A DNA stretch of 64,000 nt from contig NZ_DGUN01000051.1 of the NCBI RefSeq assembly GCF_002395745.1, positions 1 to 64,000 of the forward strand, in the 5' to 3' direction. This document shows positions 17,275 through 26,441 of the stretch, one piece after another. Source of the DNA: Fibrobacter sp. UBA4309 (GTDB taxonomy: Bacteria > Fibrobacterota > Fibrobacteria > Fibrobacterales > Fibrobacteraceae). A program made the translations under genes and the position numbers. Numbering within the stretch: position 1 is the stretch's first letter; every line of letters starts with the position of its first letter. A model generated the notes under the pieces. That model searched no databases. It saw only the letters and a program-made list of their open reading frames with translations, and was not told where the DNA came from.

Positions 17275-18236
17275 GAATCATATCCGAACAGACTATCCGC
17301 AGCCTCGGGATTTCGCCCAAACAATGCACTGACTGGATCTACGAAAGCTTTGCACTAAAAAGCGAAGCCCAGTTACCCGCCAAGATTAGCGTACACCCGA
17401 CAGACACGGATTTCTTCACGTCGATGCCCTGCTTGCTTCCTGAATCCAAAAGCAATCCGGACATCCGCTATTTCGGCATCAAGGAAGTCCACCGCATCGA
17501 AGGCGCCGTACCGAGCCTAGGGAGCGACATGCTCCTGTACAACGCCAAGAACGGCGACCTCCTCGCCCTATTGGACGGCGACTGGATTACCACCATGCGG
17601 ACGGGAGCGGTCGCGGCCGCTTCTTCCAAGGCGCTTCGAAAAAAGGATTCTTCCCGCTATGGTATGCTCGGGCTCGGCAACACCGCGCGAGCGAGCCTGC
17701 TCTGCATCCTTGAAGCCGAACCCGAAAAGCATTTTGATGTCAAACTGTTACGCTACAAGAATCAAGCGGAACTATTTATCCAGCGTTTCCAAAACTACAA
17801 GAATGTTTCTTTTGAAATCGTCGACGACGTCAAAGAAATCGCCCAGTCCGTCGATGTTCTCATCAGCTGCATCACCAGCGCGAACGGCCTTATCGTAGAA
17901 GACGAAAGCCTGTTCCCTCCCGGCATCACCATCATTCCGGTACACATGCGCGGGTTCCAGAACTGCGACACCACCTTTGACCGCGTTTTTGGAGACGATA
18001 CCGGGCATGTGAGGAACTTCAAGTTCTTCCCGCAGTACCACGATTACAACGAAATCGGTGAAGTCCTCGCCGGCAGGGATCCCGGCCGCAAATCCGAAAA
18101 TCAAAGGATTATCGACTATAATTACGGTTTAGGCCTGCACGACACTCTTTTTGCATCGAAAATTTACGAGATGACCCTCGACAAATCCCTCCCGGAAATA
18201 CCCATCATCAAGGAAACGGATAAATTCTGGGTATAG
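17271..18236 (+). CDS. Ornithine cyclodeaminase/mu-crystallin family protein
   Basis: 321 residues. The NAD-binding segment GMLGLGNTARASL (about residues 129-141), the substrate-side GDWITTMRTGAVAAASSKAL and VDVLISCITSANGLI match the ornithine cyclodeaminase / mu-crystallin family. Members include true cyclodeaminases, alanine dehydrogenases, imine reductases and SbnB-like enzymes that split N-substituted amino acids. The ATG overlaps the stop of the NTase/PLP fusion gene (ATGA), so the two are translationally coupled and should act in one pathway. The exact reaction is unknown: oxidation, cyclisation or imine reduction of an amino-acid substrate for the glycan decoration are all possible. 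Confidence 0.85.
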   Translation: MRIISEQTIRSLGISPKQCTDWIYESFALKSEAQLPAKISVHPTDTDFFTSMPCLLPESKSNPDIRYFGIKEVHRIEGAVPSLGSDMLLYNAKNGDLLALLDGDWITTMRTGAVAAASSKALRKKDSSRYGMLGLGNTARASLLCILEAEPEKHFDVKLLRYKNQAELFIQRFQNYKNVSFEIVDDVKEIAQSVDVLISCITSANGLIVEDESLFPPGITIIPVHMRGFQNCDTTFDRVFGDDTGHVRNFKFFPQYHDYNEIGEVLAGRDPGRKSENQRIIDYNYGLGLHDTLFASKIYEMTLDKSLPEIPIIKETDKFWV

Positions 18237-18248
18237 GAAATTGTTAAA

Positions 18249-18266
18249 TTAGCTCATATAAGCTAA
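18249..18266. other. Short inverted repeat upstream of wzc-like gene
   Basis: ttagct (18249-18254) and agctaa (18261-18266) form a perfect 6-bp inverted repeat around a 6-base spacer, 9 bp before the ATG of the kinase gene and within a 39-bp intergenic gap. It could be an operator or a small RNA hairpin; there is no further evidence. Confidence 0.3.
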
Positions 18267-18275
18267 AGGTATACT

Positions 18276-20378
18276 ATGGCATCTGCAAAAAAAGAAGAAA
18301 CCGACCTTTTTGACCTTCTAAAAGACCTAGCCAAGAATTGGCACATCATGTTGCCATGTCTTATCCTATCTGGAGTCATTGGCGTCATTGTCGCCCTGTG
18401 GATTAGGCCCGTATACCAGGTAGATGCCCTGCTGCAAATAGAATCTAAAAGTAACAAGGGAATGGCCGGAGCCATGATGGGCGGCCTCGGAAGCCTGTTT
18501 GCCAGTTCCAGCCCCGCCGAAACAGAAATCGAGCTCATCAAGAGCAGGCAGATTATCGGTGATGCTGTAGACAAAATGCACTTGCAATACATAGCTGTCC
18601 CAACGCGTAAATTGCAAAGGCTTTTGCACAAGGAAGGCCGAATGGAGCTAGTCCAGCTAGAAATTCCTTGGGACAATCTTCCCGAAGAAGAACGGGGCAA
18701 GCCGTGGGTTGCCGTTGTTAAAGACAGCCTCACATTCAAATTACTTGACCACAATAAAAAATTGATTGTCGACAACTGTCATGCCGGAGAAACCTATAAA
18801 ATCCCCTATGCAGGTGATACGGTAACTTTCAGCGTTTTAAGAATGAACGTAAAAAAAGGACAATTTTTCAATCTGTATAAGAAAAATCGTCTTGACGCCA
18901 TTGACGCGTTTAAAAGTGCATTTGAAATTAAAGAAAAAGGGAAGAAAACCGGAATTCTTGAATTCAGCTATCAAGACATTTACCCCGACCGCGCAACAGA
19001 AATCCTGAACGAAATTGCGACGACATACCTACGTCAAAACGTAGAGCGTAGCAACGCGGAAGCCCAGAAGACACTGGAATTCCTTGAAAAGCAGCTCCCC
19101 GAAGTCAAGGCACAAATGGATAGCGCCATGCTGCGCTTCAACCACTATCGCAACCGCGTAGGCTCTGTCGACATCAATGCAGAAACACGTCTCGTCCTGG
19201 AAAAACGCACCAAATTGCAACAAGACCTTCTGGTGCTTCAGCAGAAGAAACAAGATGCAATCCGGCTGTTCCAGCCTGAGCATCCCACCATCAAGACATA
19301 TGAAGAACAAGAAAACGCCTTGAAACGCGAACTTGCTTCTAACACAAGCGAATCCAAAAGATTACCCGCAACACAGCAAGAAGTCCTAAAGCTCAGCAAC
19401 GAAGTCGAACTGGCAAAAGTCATGTACACGACCATGCTCAACAACATCCAGCAGTTGAAATTGGTTTCCGCCGGCGAAGTCGGCTCCGTGCGCATCATCG
19501 ACTTTGCCGAACAGGTTTCCAGGCCAACTAAGCCGAAGAAAAAAATGATCGTTCTCATTGCGCTTTTCTTTGGATTGTTGCTTGGCGCCGCCATCGTCAG
19601 CATCAAGAGCAAGTTCAGCAACGGCGTACGTGACGCCCACTTCATTGAACGCGAAACCGGCTACAGCGTCTACGCCAAGGTCCCGAAGGGCAATCCCAAG
19701 GGCACCAAGGGCACGAGGCCTCTTGCCGTGGTCGAACCTGACGATGTCGCCGTGGAAGCCCTCCGCGCCCTCCGTAGCTCTCTCGAATTCAGCATGGACG
19801 AAGGCTGCCGCCCCATCATCGGCATCAGCGGCCTTATCCCCGGCGTCGGGAAAAGCTTTATTTCTGTCAACTTGGCTGCACTATTCGCCGGGCTCGGCAA
19901 GAAGGTGCTCCTCATTGATGCAGACCTCCGCAAAGGCCGCCTACATAAGGAATTCGGAATCAAACGCGGGAACGGTCTATCACAATTCCTGCTCCACGAA
20001 ACAACACTTGACGATGTCATTCACAGCACTGAAGTCGAGAATCTCTTTATCATACCCTGCGGACATGTTCCCAGCAACCCGTCCGAAATCCTGGGTTCCA
20101 AGCATTATTCCGACATGATCGACGAATTGGAAAAGCGCTACGACCTAATCATTGTCGACACGCCTCCAATTATGTTGGTAACCGATGCTGCACTTGCTTG
20201 CCGCCAAGCGTCTCAAATCGTGATGGTCATTGAATACAACAAACACGGTATTGAAGCAATCCAAGACGGCATGTCCCAATTGCTCAAGGGCAATACCAGT
20301 GCTCACGCCAGCTTTGTCATCAACAAATACCAGCATAGCCATTCCGATGGATTCGGATACAAGTATGGCAAATATTAG
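18276..20378 (+). CDS. Wzc-type polysaccharide co-polymerase / BY-kinase
   Basis: 700 residues. A Wzz-type chain-length domain is framed by membrane helices at about 23-43 and 423-443, with a periplasmic part that includes a coiled-coil stretch (about 250-380) and a Pro-rich exit (QVSRPTKPKKK). The cytoplasmic bacterial tyrosine kinase follows: Walker A GLIPGVGKSF (about 518-527), Walker A' VLLIDADLRKG (544-554) and Walker B LIIVDTPP (624-631). The C-terminal tail has Tyr at 685, 695, 697 and 700, the autophosphorylation cluster. Such proteins control polymerisation and export of capsule or exopolysaccharide with a Wza channel and a Wzb phosphatase. Neither partner is in this window. Confidence 0.93.
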   Translation: MASAKKEETDLFDLLKDLAKNWHIMLPCLILSGVIGVIVALWIRPVYQVDALLQIESKSNKGMAGAMMGGLGSLFASSSPAETEIELIKSRQIIGDAVDKMHLQYIAVPTRKLQRLLHKEGRMELVQLEIPWDNLPEEERGKPWVAVVKDSLTFKLLDHNKKLIVDNCHAGETYKIPYAGDTVTFSVLRMNVKKGQFFNLYKKNRLDAIDAFKSAFEIKEKGKKTGILEFSYQDIYPDRATEILNEIATTYLRQNVERSNAEAQKTLEFLEKQLPEVKAQMDSAMLRFNHYRNRVGSVDINAETRLVLEKRTKLQQDLLVLQQKKQDAIRLFQPEHPTIKTYEEQENALKRELASNTSESKRLPATQQEVLKLSNEVELAKVMYTTMLNNIQQLKLVSAGEVGSVRIIDFAEQVSRPTKPKKKMIVLIALFFGLLLGAAIVSIKSKFSNGVRDAHFIERETGYSVYAKVPKGNPKGTKGTRPLAVVEPDDVAVEALRALRSSLEFSMDEGCRPIIGISGLIPGVGKSFISVNLAALFAGLGKKVLLIDADLRKGRLHKEFGIKRGNGLSQFLLHETTLDDVIHSTEVENLFIIPCGHVPSNPSEILGSKHYSDMIDELEKRYDLIIVDTPPIMLVTDAALACRQASQIVMVIEYNKHGIEAIQDGMSQLLKGNTSAHASFVINKYQHSHSDGFGYKYGKY

Positions 20379-20381
20379 CCG

Positions 20382-21593
20382 TTGAAGCAAGCAAAAAAAA
20401 TATTAGCCTGCTTTTTATTGGCTGCTTGTTCATGGGACTCTTCTAACAGTCCTCAAGACTATTTACCTCTCAACGACAGCGAATATCCATTCGCTGGCGT
20501 TCCGCGCCTTGTTATAGAAACAGATGATTTCCGAGGCCTTCGCGACAAAGAAACGTTAATCAACGCGAAATTGCAAATTTACGAGAAAGACGGGCCGAGC
20601 AGCGAAATCAAGACTTTGACCGTAAGAGGCCGCGGAAATTCGTCTTTTCGGATGCCCAAATACGGAATCAAGCTCGACTTTGACCAAAAACAGAGTTTGT
20701 TCGGAATGCCCAAAGGGACCGATTTCGCCCTGGTCGCCAATTTCAAAGACAAGACCCATGTCAAAAATTATGTGACCTATCAGCTCGCCTCCATACTGGG
20801 GGACGATTACTCTCCAAGAACTCAATTTGTCGAAGTCTTTTTCAACCGGGAGTATTTAGGACTATACCTTTTGGTCGAATCCGTAAAGGTATCCAAAAAC
20901 AGGGTCAACCTGAACAAGGACAAGGCAAGCTATTTAGTCGAAAAAACAACCTCCCACGACAACAAACCCTTCTTTGAAACTAAAAACGGGAACCTCTTTG
21001 AAATCAAATACCCCAAAGAGCCCTCACAAGAATCCATAGACATCGTTGCCGAGCACTTTAGCAAATTCGAATTCGCCCAAAAAGACACCGTCCACTTCAT
21101 TCCGTCCAATTGGATTGACACCCTTGACTTTGCGCGCTACTACTGGATCCAGGAATTTGCCAAGAACTTCGACGCGAGATTCCTCCGGAGCCTCTTCACC
21201 ACATGGGAACAGGGCGACGTCCTAAAAATGGGCCCCGTCTGGGATTTTGACCTAGCCTATGGAATTTTCAGGACGGGGACCACAGGACATAAAGACTGGA
21301 TCGTGCGCAACTTCGGATGGTATAAATGGCTTTGGAAAAACGAATCCTTTAAAAACAGTTGCCTTAGCTATTGGACCCAAAACAAGCACCTCTTCAAGAA
21401 CGTCCCCGATTCCATTGAAGCAGTCTCTCAACGGATAAAAAAAGCCGTCAAAAACGACAACAAACGTTGGCCAACGCTCAATTCCACAGAAAACATGTAT
21501 CACGACATCGCTTTCGAATCCTATGAAGATGCGGTAGACTCACTAAAAAATTGGGTTTCAGAACGTTATTATTGGATTGACGAGAACCTATAA
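20382..21593 (+). CDS. CotH-family lipoprotein (atypical kinase fold), TTG start
   Basis: 403 residues starting at TTG, 3 bp after the kinase stop. Only this start keeps the signal peptide and lipobox FLLAAC. CotH hallmarks are RGRGNSSFRMPKYGIKLDF, the segment EVFFNREYLGLYLLVESVK, FARYYWIQEFAKNFDARF, and the metal-binding GPVWDFDLAYG. CotH of Bacillus phosphorylates spore-coat proteins, and distant homologues occur in secreted proteins of gut bacteria, often near glycans or cellulosome-like components. Its place inside a polysaccharide locus suggests it acts on an extracytoplasmic glycan or glycoprotein, but no substrate is known. A second, much larger CotH lipoprotein is encoded at 43505-46258. 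Confidence 0.8.
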   Translation: MKQAKKILACFLLAACSWDSSNSPQDYLPLNDSEYPFAGVPRLVIETDDFRGLRDKETLINAKLQIYEKDGPSSEIKTLTVRGRGNSSFRMPKYGIKLDFDQKQSLFGMPKGTDFALVANFKDKTHVKNYVTYQLASILGDDYSPRTQFVEVFFNREYLGLYLLVESVKVSKNRVNLNKDKASYLVEKTTSHDNKPFFETKNGNLFEIKYPKEPSQESIDIVAEHFSKFEFAQKDTVHFIPSNWIDTLDFARYYWIQEFAKNFDARFLRSLFTTWEQGDVLKMGPVWDFDLAYGIFRTGTTGHKDWIVRNFGWYKWLWKNESFKNSCLSYWTQNKHLFKNVPDSIEAVSQRIKKAVKNDNKRWPTLNSTENMYHDIAFESYEDAVDSLKNWVSERYYWIDENL

Positions 21594-21608
21594 TTCTATT
21601 TTTCTCCT

Positions 21609-23057
21609 ATGCCATCCAAAAACACCATCATATCGTCGCTTTTCTGGAAGTTCTTCGAACGGTGCGGAGCGCAGCTGATCCAGTTCTTTTTAACCATTAT
21701 TCTCGCCCGAGTTCTTGCACCAAACGACTTCGGCCTGGTTGCTCTTGTCACCGTTTTCATCACCTTTGCAAACGTCTTTGTCCAGAGCGGTTTAAACACA
21801 GCCCTTATACAAAAGAAGAATTCGGACAATCTTGACTTTTCTACAGTATTCATCGCCAGCATTGGCGTCGCCACCATACTCTACATCGTTCTTTTCTTTT
21901 GCGCCCCCCTTATCGCCCAATTTTATAACAATGAAACTTTAATACCCGTCATCCGTGTATTATCGATAACGCTTTTCCTTGGTGCGATTAATTCCGTACA
22001 GCTTGCCTACATTTCCAAAAACATGCTATTCAAAAAACTGTTCTACCGCAGTTTAGGGGCAATGATTCCATCCGGCATCCTCGGCGTCATTTTCGCTTTA
22101 GCTCATTTTGGCGTTTGGGCCCTAGTAATACAGCAGCTATCCAACGTATTTCTCGCAATCGTCATCATGTGGTTCACGGTTCCTTGGCGACCCAAAATGG
22201 AATTTTCCTTTTCCCGTCTAAAAGGACTTTTTTCCTTTGGATGGAAGTTGCTGTGTTCCGCTATTATAGATACCGGATACAATAATTTGACCGGACTTAT
22301 CATCGGAAAAATGTTTTCGCCTGCAGATCTGGCTTATTACAACAGAGGCGAGCATTTCCCAAATTTCGTGGTAAACAACATCAATAGTTCCATTCAATCC
22401 GTCATGCTTCCGTCTCTTTCGGCTCACCAGGACGACAAGCCCCAAATGAAAAGGCTTATGCGACGGGCAATCAAGACAAGTTCATTCGTCATCATCCCTC
22501 TAATGACAGGTCTAGCCGTTCTCGCCAAGCCAGTCGTCCTGTTGCTGTTGGGAGAAAAATGGCTGCCTAGCGTTCCCTTTATCCAGGTATATTGCTTCAT
22601 CTATCTTTTATACCCCATCCACACTTCAAACCTCTCTGCCATAAATGCAATGGGTAGAAGCGACATCTTTTTAAAGCTTGAAATCATAAAGAAATGCGTG
22701 GGGTTAACTTTCCTCATTGGGGGATTATACTACTTCAAATCTCCCATTGGCATCGCATACGGCGCATCAATCTCGACCTTGATTAACGCCTTTGTAAACG
22801 CCAATCCGAATAAAAAATTGATGGGTTACGGCTATTTTGAGCAAATAAAAGATATCTTCCCCTCATTTTTCATAGCAGCCCCGATGGGCGCCTGCGTTTA
22901 CGCCGTAGGATTACTGAATCTACCCATACTACCCGGCTTATGCCTACAAACCCTTTGCGGAATAATATTCTATTTTAGTCTAGCAAAGATATTCAAACTC
23001 GAAAGTTTTGATTACCTGTTAAACACAGTAAAGGAATTCCGGAATGGCCGAAAATAA
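21609..23057 (+). CDS. Polysaccharide flippase (Wzx/PST family), second copy
   Basis: 482 residues, with about 12-14 membrane helices. FFLTIILARVLAPNDFGLVA, then SGLNTALIQKK and FSPADLAYYNRGEHFP, match the same flippase branch as the protein encoded at 13955-15412. The two are clear paralogues but far from identical, so they are not a recent duplication. It should translocate a lipid-linked glycan unit. The next gene begins inside its last 14 bases, in another frame, which supports co-translation with the aminotransferase/ATP-grasp module. Confidence 0.92.
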   Translation: MPSKNTIISSLFWKFFERCGAQLIQFFLTIILARVLAPNDFGLVALVTVFITFANVFVQSGLNTALIQKKNSDNLDFSTVFIASIGVATILYIVLFFCAPLIAQFYNNETLIPVIRVLSITLFLGAINSVQLAYISKNMLFKKLFYRSLGAMIPSGILGVIFALAHFGVWALVIQQLSNVFLAIVIMWFTVPWRPKMEFSFSRLKGLFSFGWKLLCSAIIDTGYNNLTGLIIGKMFSPADLAYYNRGEHFPNFVVNNINSSIQSVMLPSLSAHQDDKPQMKRLMRRAIKTSSFVIIPLMTGLAVLAKPVVLLLLGEKWLPSVPFIQVYCFIYLLYPIHTSNLSAINAMGRSDIFLKLEIIKKCVGLTFLIGGLYYFKSPIGIAYGASISTLINAFVNANPNKKLMGYGYFEQIKDIFPSFFIAAPMGACVYAVGLLNLPILPGLCLQTLCGIIFYFSLAKIFKLESFDYLLNTVKEFRNGRK

Positions 23058-24162
23058 GTTGATCACGGTTACATCACCATTGCTGCCTTCTTTGGATGAT
23101 TTTATCCCGATGCTCAAGGACATCTGGGAACGCAAGTGGCTTACCAACAACGGTCATTACCACAAAGAACTAGAAAAGCAGCTTGCCGACTACCTAGGCG
23201 TCGAATACATCAGTCTGTTCACCAACGGGACGCTCCCGCTGATTACAGCCTTACAAGCCCTGCGAATTTCGGGCGAAGTCATTACCACCCCATACAGTTT
23301 TGTGGCAACAACGCACTCCATCTGGTGGAACGGCCTTAAGCCGGTCTTCGTCGATGTGGACGAAGAAACGGGAAACCTCGATCCAGAAAAGATTGAAGCC
23401 GCCATAACGCCGCATACTACTGCAATTATGCCCGTCCACGTATATGGAACTCCATGTAACACGAAGCGCATCCAGGAGATTGCAGACATCTATGGTCTCA
23501 AGATCATCTATGATGCAGCCCACGCCTTCGGCGTCAAGGTAAACGGGGAATCCATCCTAAAGCAGGGAGACATGAGTACGCTCAGTTTCCACGCAACCAA
23601 AGTCTACAACACAGTAGAAGGCGGAGCTCTAGTCTGCCACGATGAAGCTACAAAGAAGCGCATTGATTTTCTCAAGAACTTCGGATTCAACGGAGAGACT
23701 ACCGTCGTCGCTCCTGGCATCAACAGCAAGATGGACGAAATCCGTTCCGCATATGGGCTCTTGAACCTGAAGCAAGTAGATGATGCGATTGCGAAACGCA
23801 AGGCGACCGCAGAAAAATACCGCGAAGCACTCAAGGACATTCCTGGCATTCGCATGTTGAAAGATATCGAAGGAATCCGTCATAACTACGCCTACTTCCC
23901 AATATTTATTGATGAAAAGGCATACGGCATGAGCCGTGACGCCCTGTACGCGAAACTTCAAGAGCACAACATTTTCGGTCGCCGCTACTTCTATCCGCTC
24001 ATCAGCACATTCAGCGCCTACAAGGGACTTGATTCGGCCAACCCGAAAAACCTGCCCATCGCCCACAAACTGGCTGACCAGGTGTTATGCCTTCCGATGT
24101 TTGCCGGACTCGACGAGGAATCCGCAAACCGAGTCCTAGACGTCGTCTTGAACAAGAAATAG
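23044..24162 (+). CDS. DegT/DnrJ/EryC1-family PLP aminotransferase
   Basis: 372 residues. The enzyme probably aminates a keto-sugar nucleotide with PLP and glutamate. Seen in the sequence: ISLFTNGTLPLITALQAL, TTPYSFVATTHSIWWNGLKP, IMPVHVYGTPCNT, IYDAAHAFGV with the Asp that holds the pyridine nitrogen, and STLSFHATKVYNTVEGG, whose Lys forms the Schiff base. The length is normal for the family. It overlaps the flippase gene by 14 bp and is followed 7 bp later by an ATP-grasp gene. An amino-sugar made here could be the amine to which the downstream ligases attach an acyl or amino-acid group, which is an inference. Confidence 0.92.
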   Translation: MAENKLITVTSPLLPSLDDFIPMLKDIWERKWLTNNGHYHKELEKQLADYLGVEYISLFTNGTLPLITALQALRISGEVITTPYSFVATTHSIWWNGLKPVFVDVDEETGNLDPEKIEAAITPHTTAIMPVHVYGTPCNTKRIQEIADIYGLKIIYDAAHAFGVKVNGESILKQGDMSTLSFHATKVYNTVEGGALVCHDEATKKRIDFLKNFGFNGETTVVAPGINSKMDEIRSAYGLLNLKQVDDAIAKRKATAEKYREALKDIPGIRMLKDIEGIRHNYAYFPIFIDEKAYGMSRDALYAKLQEHNIFGRRYFYPLISTFSAYKGLDSANPKNLPIAHKLADQVLCLPMFAGLDEESANRVLDVVLNKK

Positions 24163-24169
24163 GTAAGCC

Positions 24170-25372
24170 GTGAAAAAACTGATGCTCCTTGGCGGGTTAC
24201 GGTACCTGCTCCCCGTAATCAACGAAGCACATAAAATGGGTGTACACGTAATTACGGCAGATTACCTCCCCGATAACATTGCCCATAAATATTCTGACGA
24301 ATACTGCAATGTAAGTATCATCGACAAGGACGCTGTTCTGAAGGCCGCACAGGAACTCAAAATTGACGGAATCCTCTCCCATGCGGTAGATCCCGGAGTA
24401 ACGACTGCGGCCTACGTGGCAGAAAAGATGGGACTTCCTTTCCAGTGCACCTACGAAGCCACCTGCTTTCTACAAGACAAATCGCTGTTCCGCAAGTTCC
24501 TCACTGATAATGGATTCAACTGCCCCAAGGCAAAAGGATACGACAACATTGACGACGCCCTAAAAGACGTCGATTACTTCAACTGGCCCGTCATCGTAAA
24601 ACCTGTCGATTCCGCCGGCAGCAAGGGCGTCACGAAGGTCGAAAAAAGAGCCGATTTAAAAACAGCAATCGAAACGGCACTATCGGCATCGATTTCCAAA
24701 AACTTCATTGTCGAAGATTTTCTGGACAAAGTGGGCGCACAATCCAGCGCCGACATCTTCACGGCAGACGGCAAACTCGTGTACCCGGCCTATTCCGACC
24801 AGCTGTTTGACAAGAACGCCGCCAACCCATACACACCGGCCATCGAAATATGGCCAGCATCCATGGAACAAAAATATCAGGACGATCTGACAAACCAACT
24901 ACAACGTCTGTTTACGCTCCTGAACGTAAAATCCGGCATCTACAACGTAGAAAGCCGCGTATGCTCCGACGGTAAGGCCTATATTATGGAAGTGAGCCCC
25001 CGCGGCGGTGGAAACCGCATCGCAGAACTTCAAGATATGGCGACCGGACAAAGTTTAATCCGCAACGAAATCAAAAAAGCGCTGGGAATGCCGTTGGATA
25101 ACATTACCGCCCCTGTTTATGATGGCGTATGGTGCAACTACATTCTGCATTCTTCAACCGAAGGACAATTCGTCTCCATCGAGATAGATCCGGAATTCAA
25201 GCAAAAATACATCCGTGACGTGGGGCTGATCGTCAAGCCAGGAGACCATATCGTACCCTTCAAGGGAGCAAACAACTCTCTCGGCACTTTGTTCCTGCGA
25301 TTCAAAACTCGCGAGGAACTTGAAAAAGCTTTGAGTGACACGACGTCATGGATGCATATCAATGTGAAGTAG
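24170..25372 (+). CDS. ATP-grasp enzyme, first of two
   Basis: 400 residues with a GTG start 7 bp after the aminotransferase stop. Residues 1-100 form a Rossmann-like preATP-grasp domain (KKLMLLGGLRYLLPVINEAH). Residues about 105-310 form the ATP-grasp core: FNWPVIVKPVDSAGSKGVTK for ATP binding and YIMEVSPRGGGNRIAEL for the Mg/ATP site. A C-terminal cap domain follows. Such stand-alone enzymes ligate carboxylates to amines through acyl phosphates (carboxylate-amine ligases, as in purine or peptide-like synthesis). In this context, joining an amino acid or opine to an amino-sugar is plausible. A second ATP-grasp enzyme is encoded two genes downstream. Confidence 0.88.
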   Translation: MKKLMLLGGLRYLLPVINEAHKMGVHVITADYLPDNIAHKYSDEYCNVSIIDKDAVLKAAQELKIDGILSHAVDPGVTTAAYVAEKMGLPFQCTYEATCFLQDKSLFRKFLTDNGFNCPKAKGYDNIDDALKDVDYFNWPVIVKPVDSAGSKGVTKVEKRADLKTAIETALSASISKNFIVEDFLDKVGAQSSADIFTADGKLVYPAYSDQLFDKNAANPYTPAIEIWPASMEQKYQDDLTNQLQRLFTLLNVKSGIYNVESRVCSDGKAYIMEVSPRGGGNRIAELQDMATGQSLIRNEIKKALGMPLDNITAPVYDGVWCNYILHSSTEGQFVSIEIDPEFKQKYIRDVGLIVKPGDHIVPFKGANNSLGTLFLRFKTREELEKALSDTTSWMHINVK

Positions 25373-25380
25373 AATCAACT

Positions 25381-26340
25381 ATGAAACCTATCGGCGGATA
25401 TTTTGAATGGGAATTCCCCACGGTGCAGAACCGCAGTTTGCACGAAGGAGCTGTTTATCTGAACAGCGGCCGACACGCCCTCGAATACATCCTGAAAGGT
25501 ATCGGAAACGCCAGCCAGCTATGGATTCCCTATTTCACCTGCGACGCCGTACTAGAACCTCTAAAAAAAATCGGCATTCCCTGGAAGTTTTACCATACCA
25601 ATGAAAAGTTGGAACTTGCAGAATCAATCCATCTGCAAGATGGGGAATACCTGCTATACACGAACTATTACGGCATCAAAGACGCCTATGCGCAAAAAAT
25701 TCAAGAAACCTATGGCAATCGTGCTATTATAGATAACGCCCAGGCTCTTTATTGCCCCGCACAGAAGCACCACCAATTCTACAGCCCACGCAAATTCATG
25801 GGTATGCCGGACGGAGGTCTCGCGGTCACAAGCGTGCCACTCACGGTTAGCTCTCTGCCTATTGATTGTTCTTATGACCGCTGCTCGCATCTACTTAAGC
25901 GCACGGAACTGATTCCTGCAGAAGGCTACAGCGATTTCAAGGCAAACAGCAAGAAGATTGCAGAATCGCCTCTTTCCCAGATGAGCCAAATTTCAAGACA
26001 CATTTTTGCCACCATCGACCTCGACTGCATAAAGCAAAAACGCCGCGAGAATTTTGAATACCTCCACAAAATTCTCGCATCAACAAATCGATTGGAAATT
26101 CCATCGTTAGACTCTTTTGCCTGCCCGCTCGTTTACCCATATTGGTCTAAATGCGGAAATGAGCTCAAGAAAAAGCTGATTGCGCAAAACATATTCGTTG
26201 CAACCTACTGGCCCAATGTTCTTGAATGGACGGGACAAAACGACTTGGAATATGAAATGGCAAATCATATTGTATGCATTCCCGTCGACCAAAGGTATGG
26301 GAAAGATGACATGGAAAGGATAATAGGGGCAATCCTCTAA
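25381..26340 (+). CDS. DegT-like PLP-fold protein, divergent
   Basis: 319 residues from the ATG at 25381. An ATG at 25348 would overlap the ATP-grasp gene, and the Met chosen begins the conserved start MKPIGGYFEWEF. Features of fold-type-I DegT-like enzymes: YLNSGRHALEYILKGI, LWIPYFTCDAVLEPLKKIG, AIIDNAQALYCP with Asp, and SPRKFMGMPDGGLAV, whose Lys is in the Schiff-base position. It is shorter than the typical 370 residues and diverges from the neighbouring DegT protein. It may aminate a different keto-substrate or act on an amino acid. About 100 bp without a gene follow (26341-26441), holding a weak aggcc/ggcct hairpin and an AT-rich strip. Confidence 0.75.
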   Translation: MKPIGGYFEWEFPTVQNRSLHEGAVYLNSGRHALEYILKGIGNASQLWIPYFTCDAVLEPLKKIGIPWKFYHTNEKLELAESIHLQDGEYLLYTNYYGIKDAYAQKIQETYGNRAIIDNAQALYCPAQKHHQFYSPRKFMGMPDGGLAVTSVPLTVSSLPIDCSYDRCSHLLKRTELIPAEGYSDFKANSKKIAESPLSQMSQISRHIFATIDLDCIKQKRRENFEYLHKILASTNRLEIPSLDSFACPLVYPYWSKCGNELKKKLIAQNIFVATYWPNVLEWTGQNDLEYEMANHIVCIPVDQRYGKDDMERIIGAIL

Positions 26341-26441
26341 AAAGCAGGCCGTACAGAGGCCTTTAGAGCGATTCAAAATCGAAAAAAGAGTATATTTAAA
26401 TTTAAAGATTCCAAGGATTTTTTTGATAGGAAAAAAAGGCA

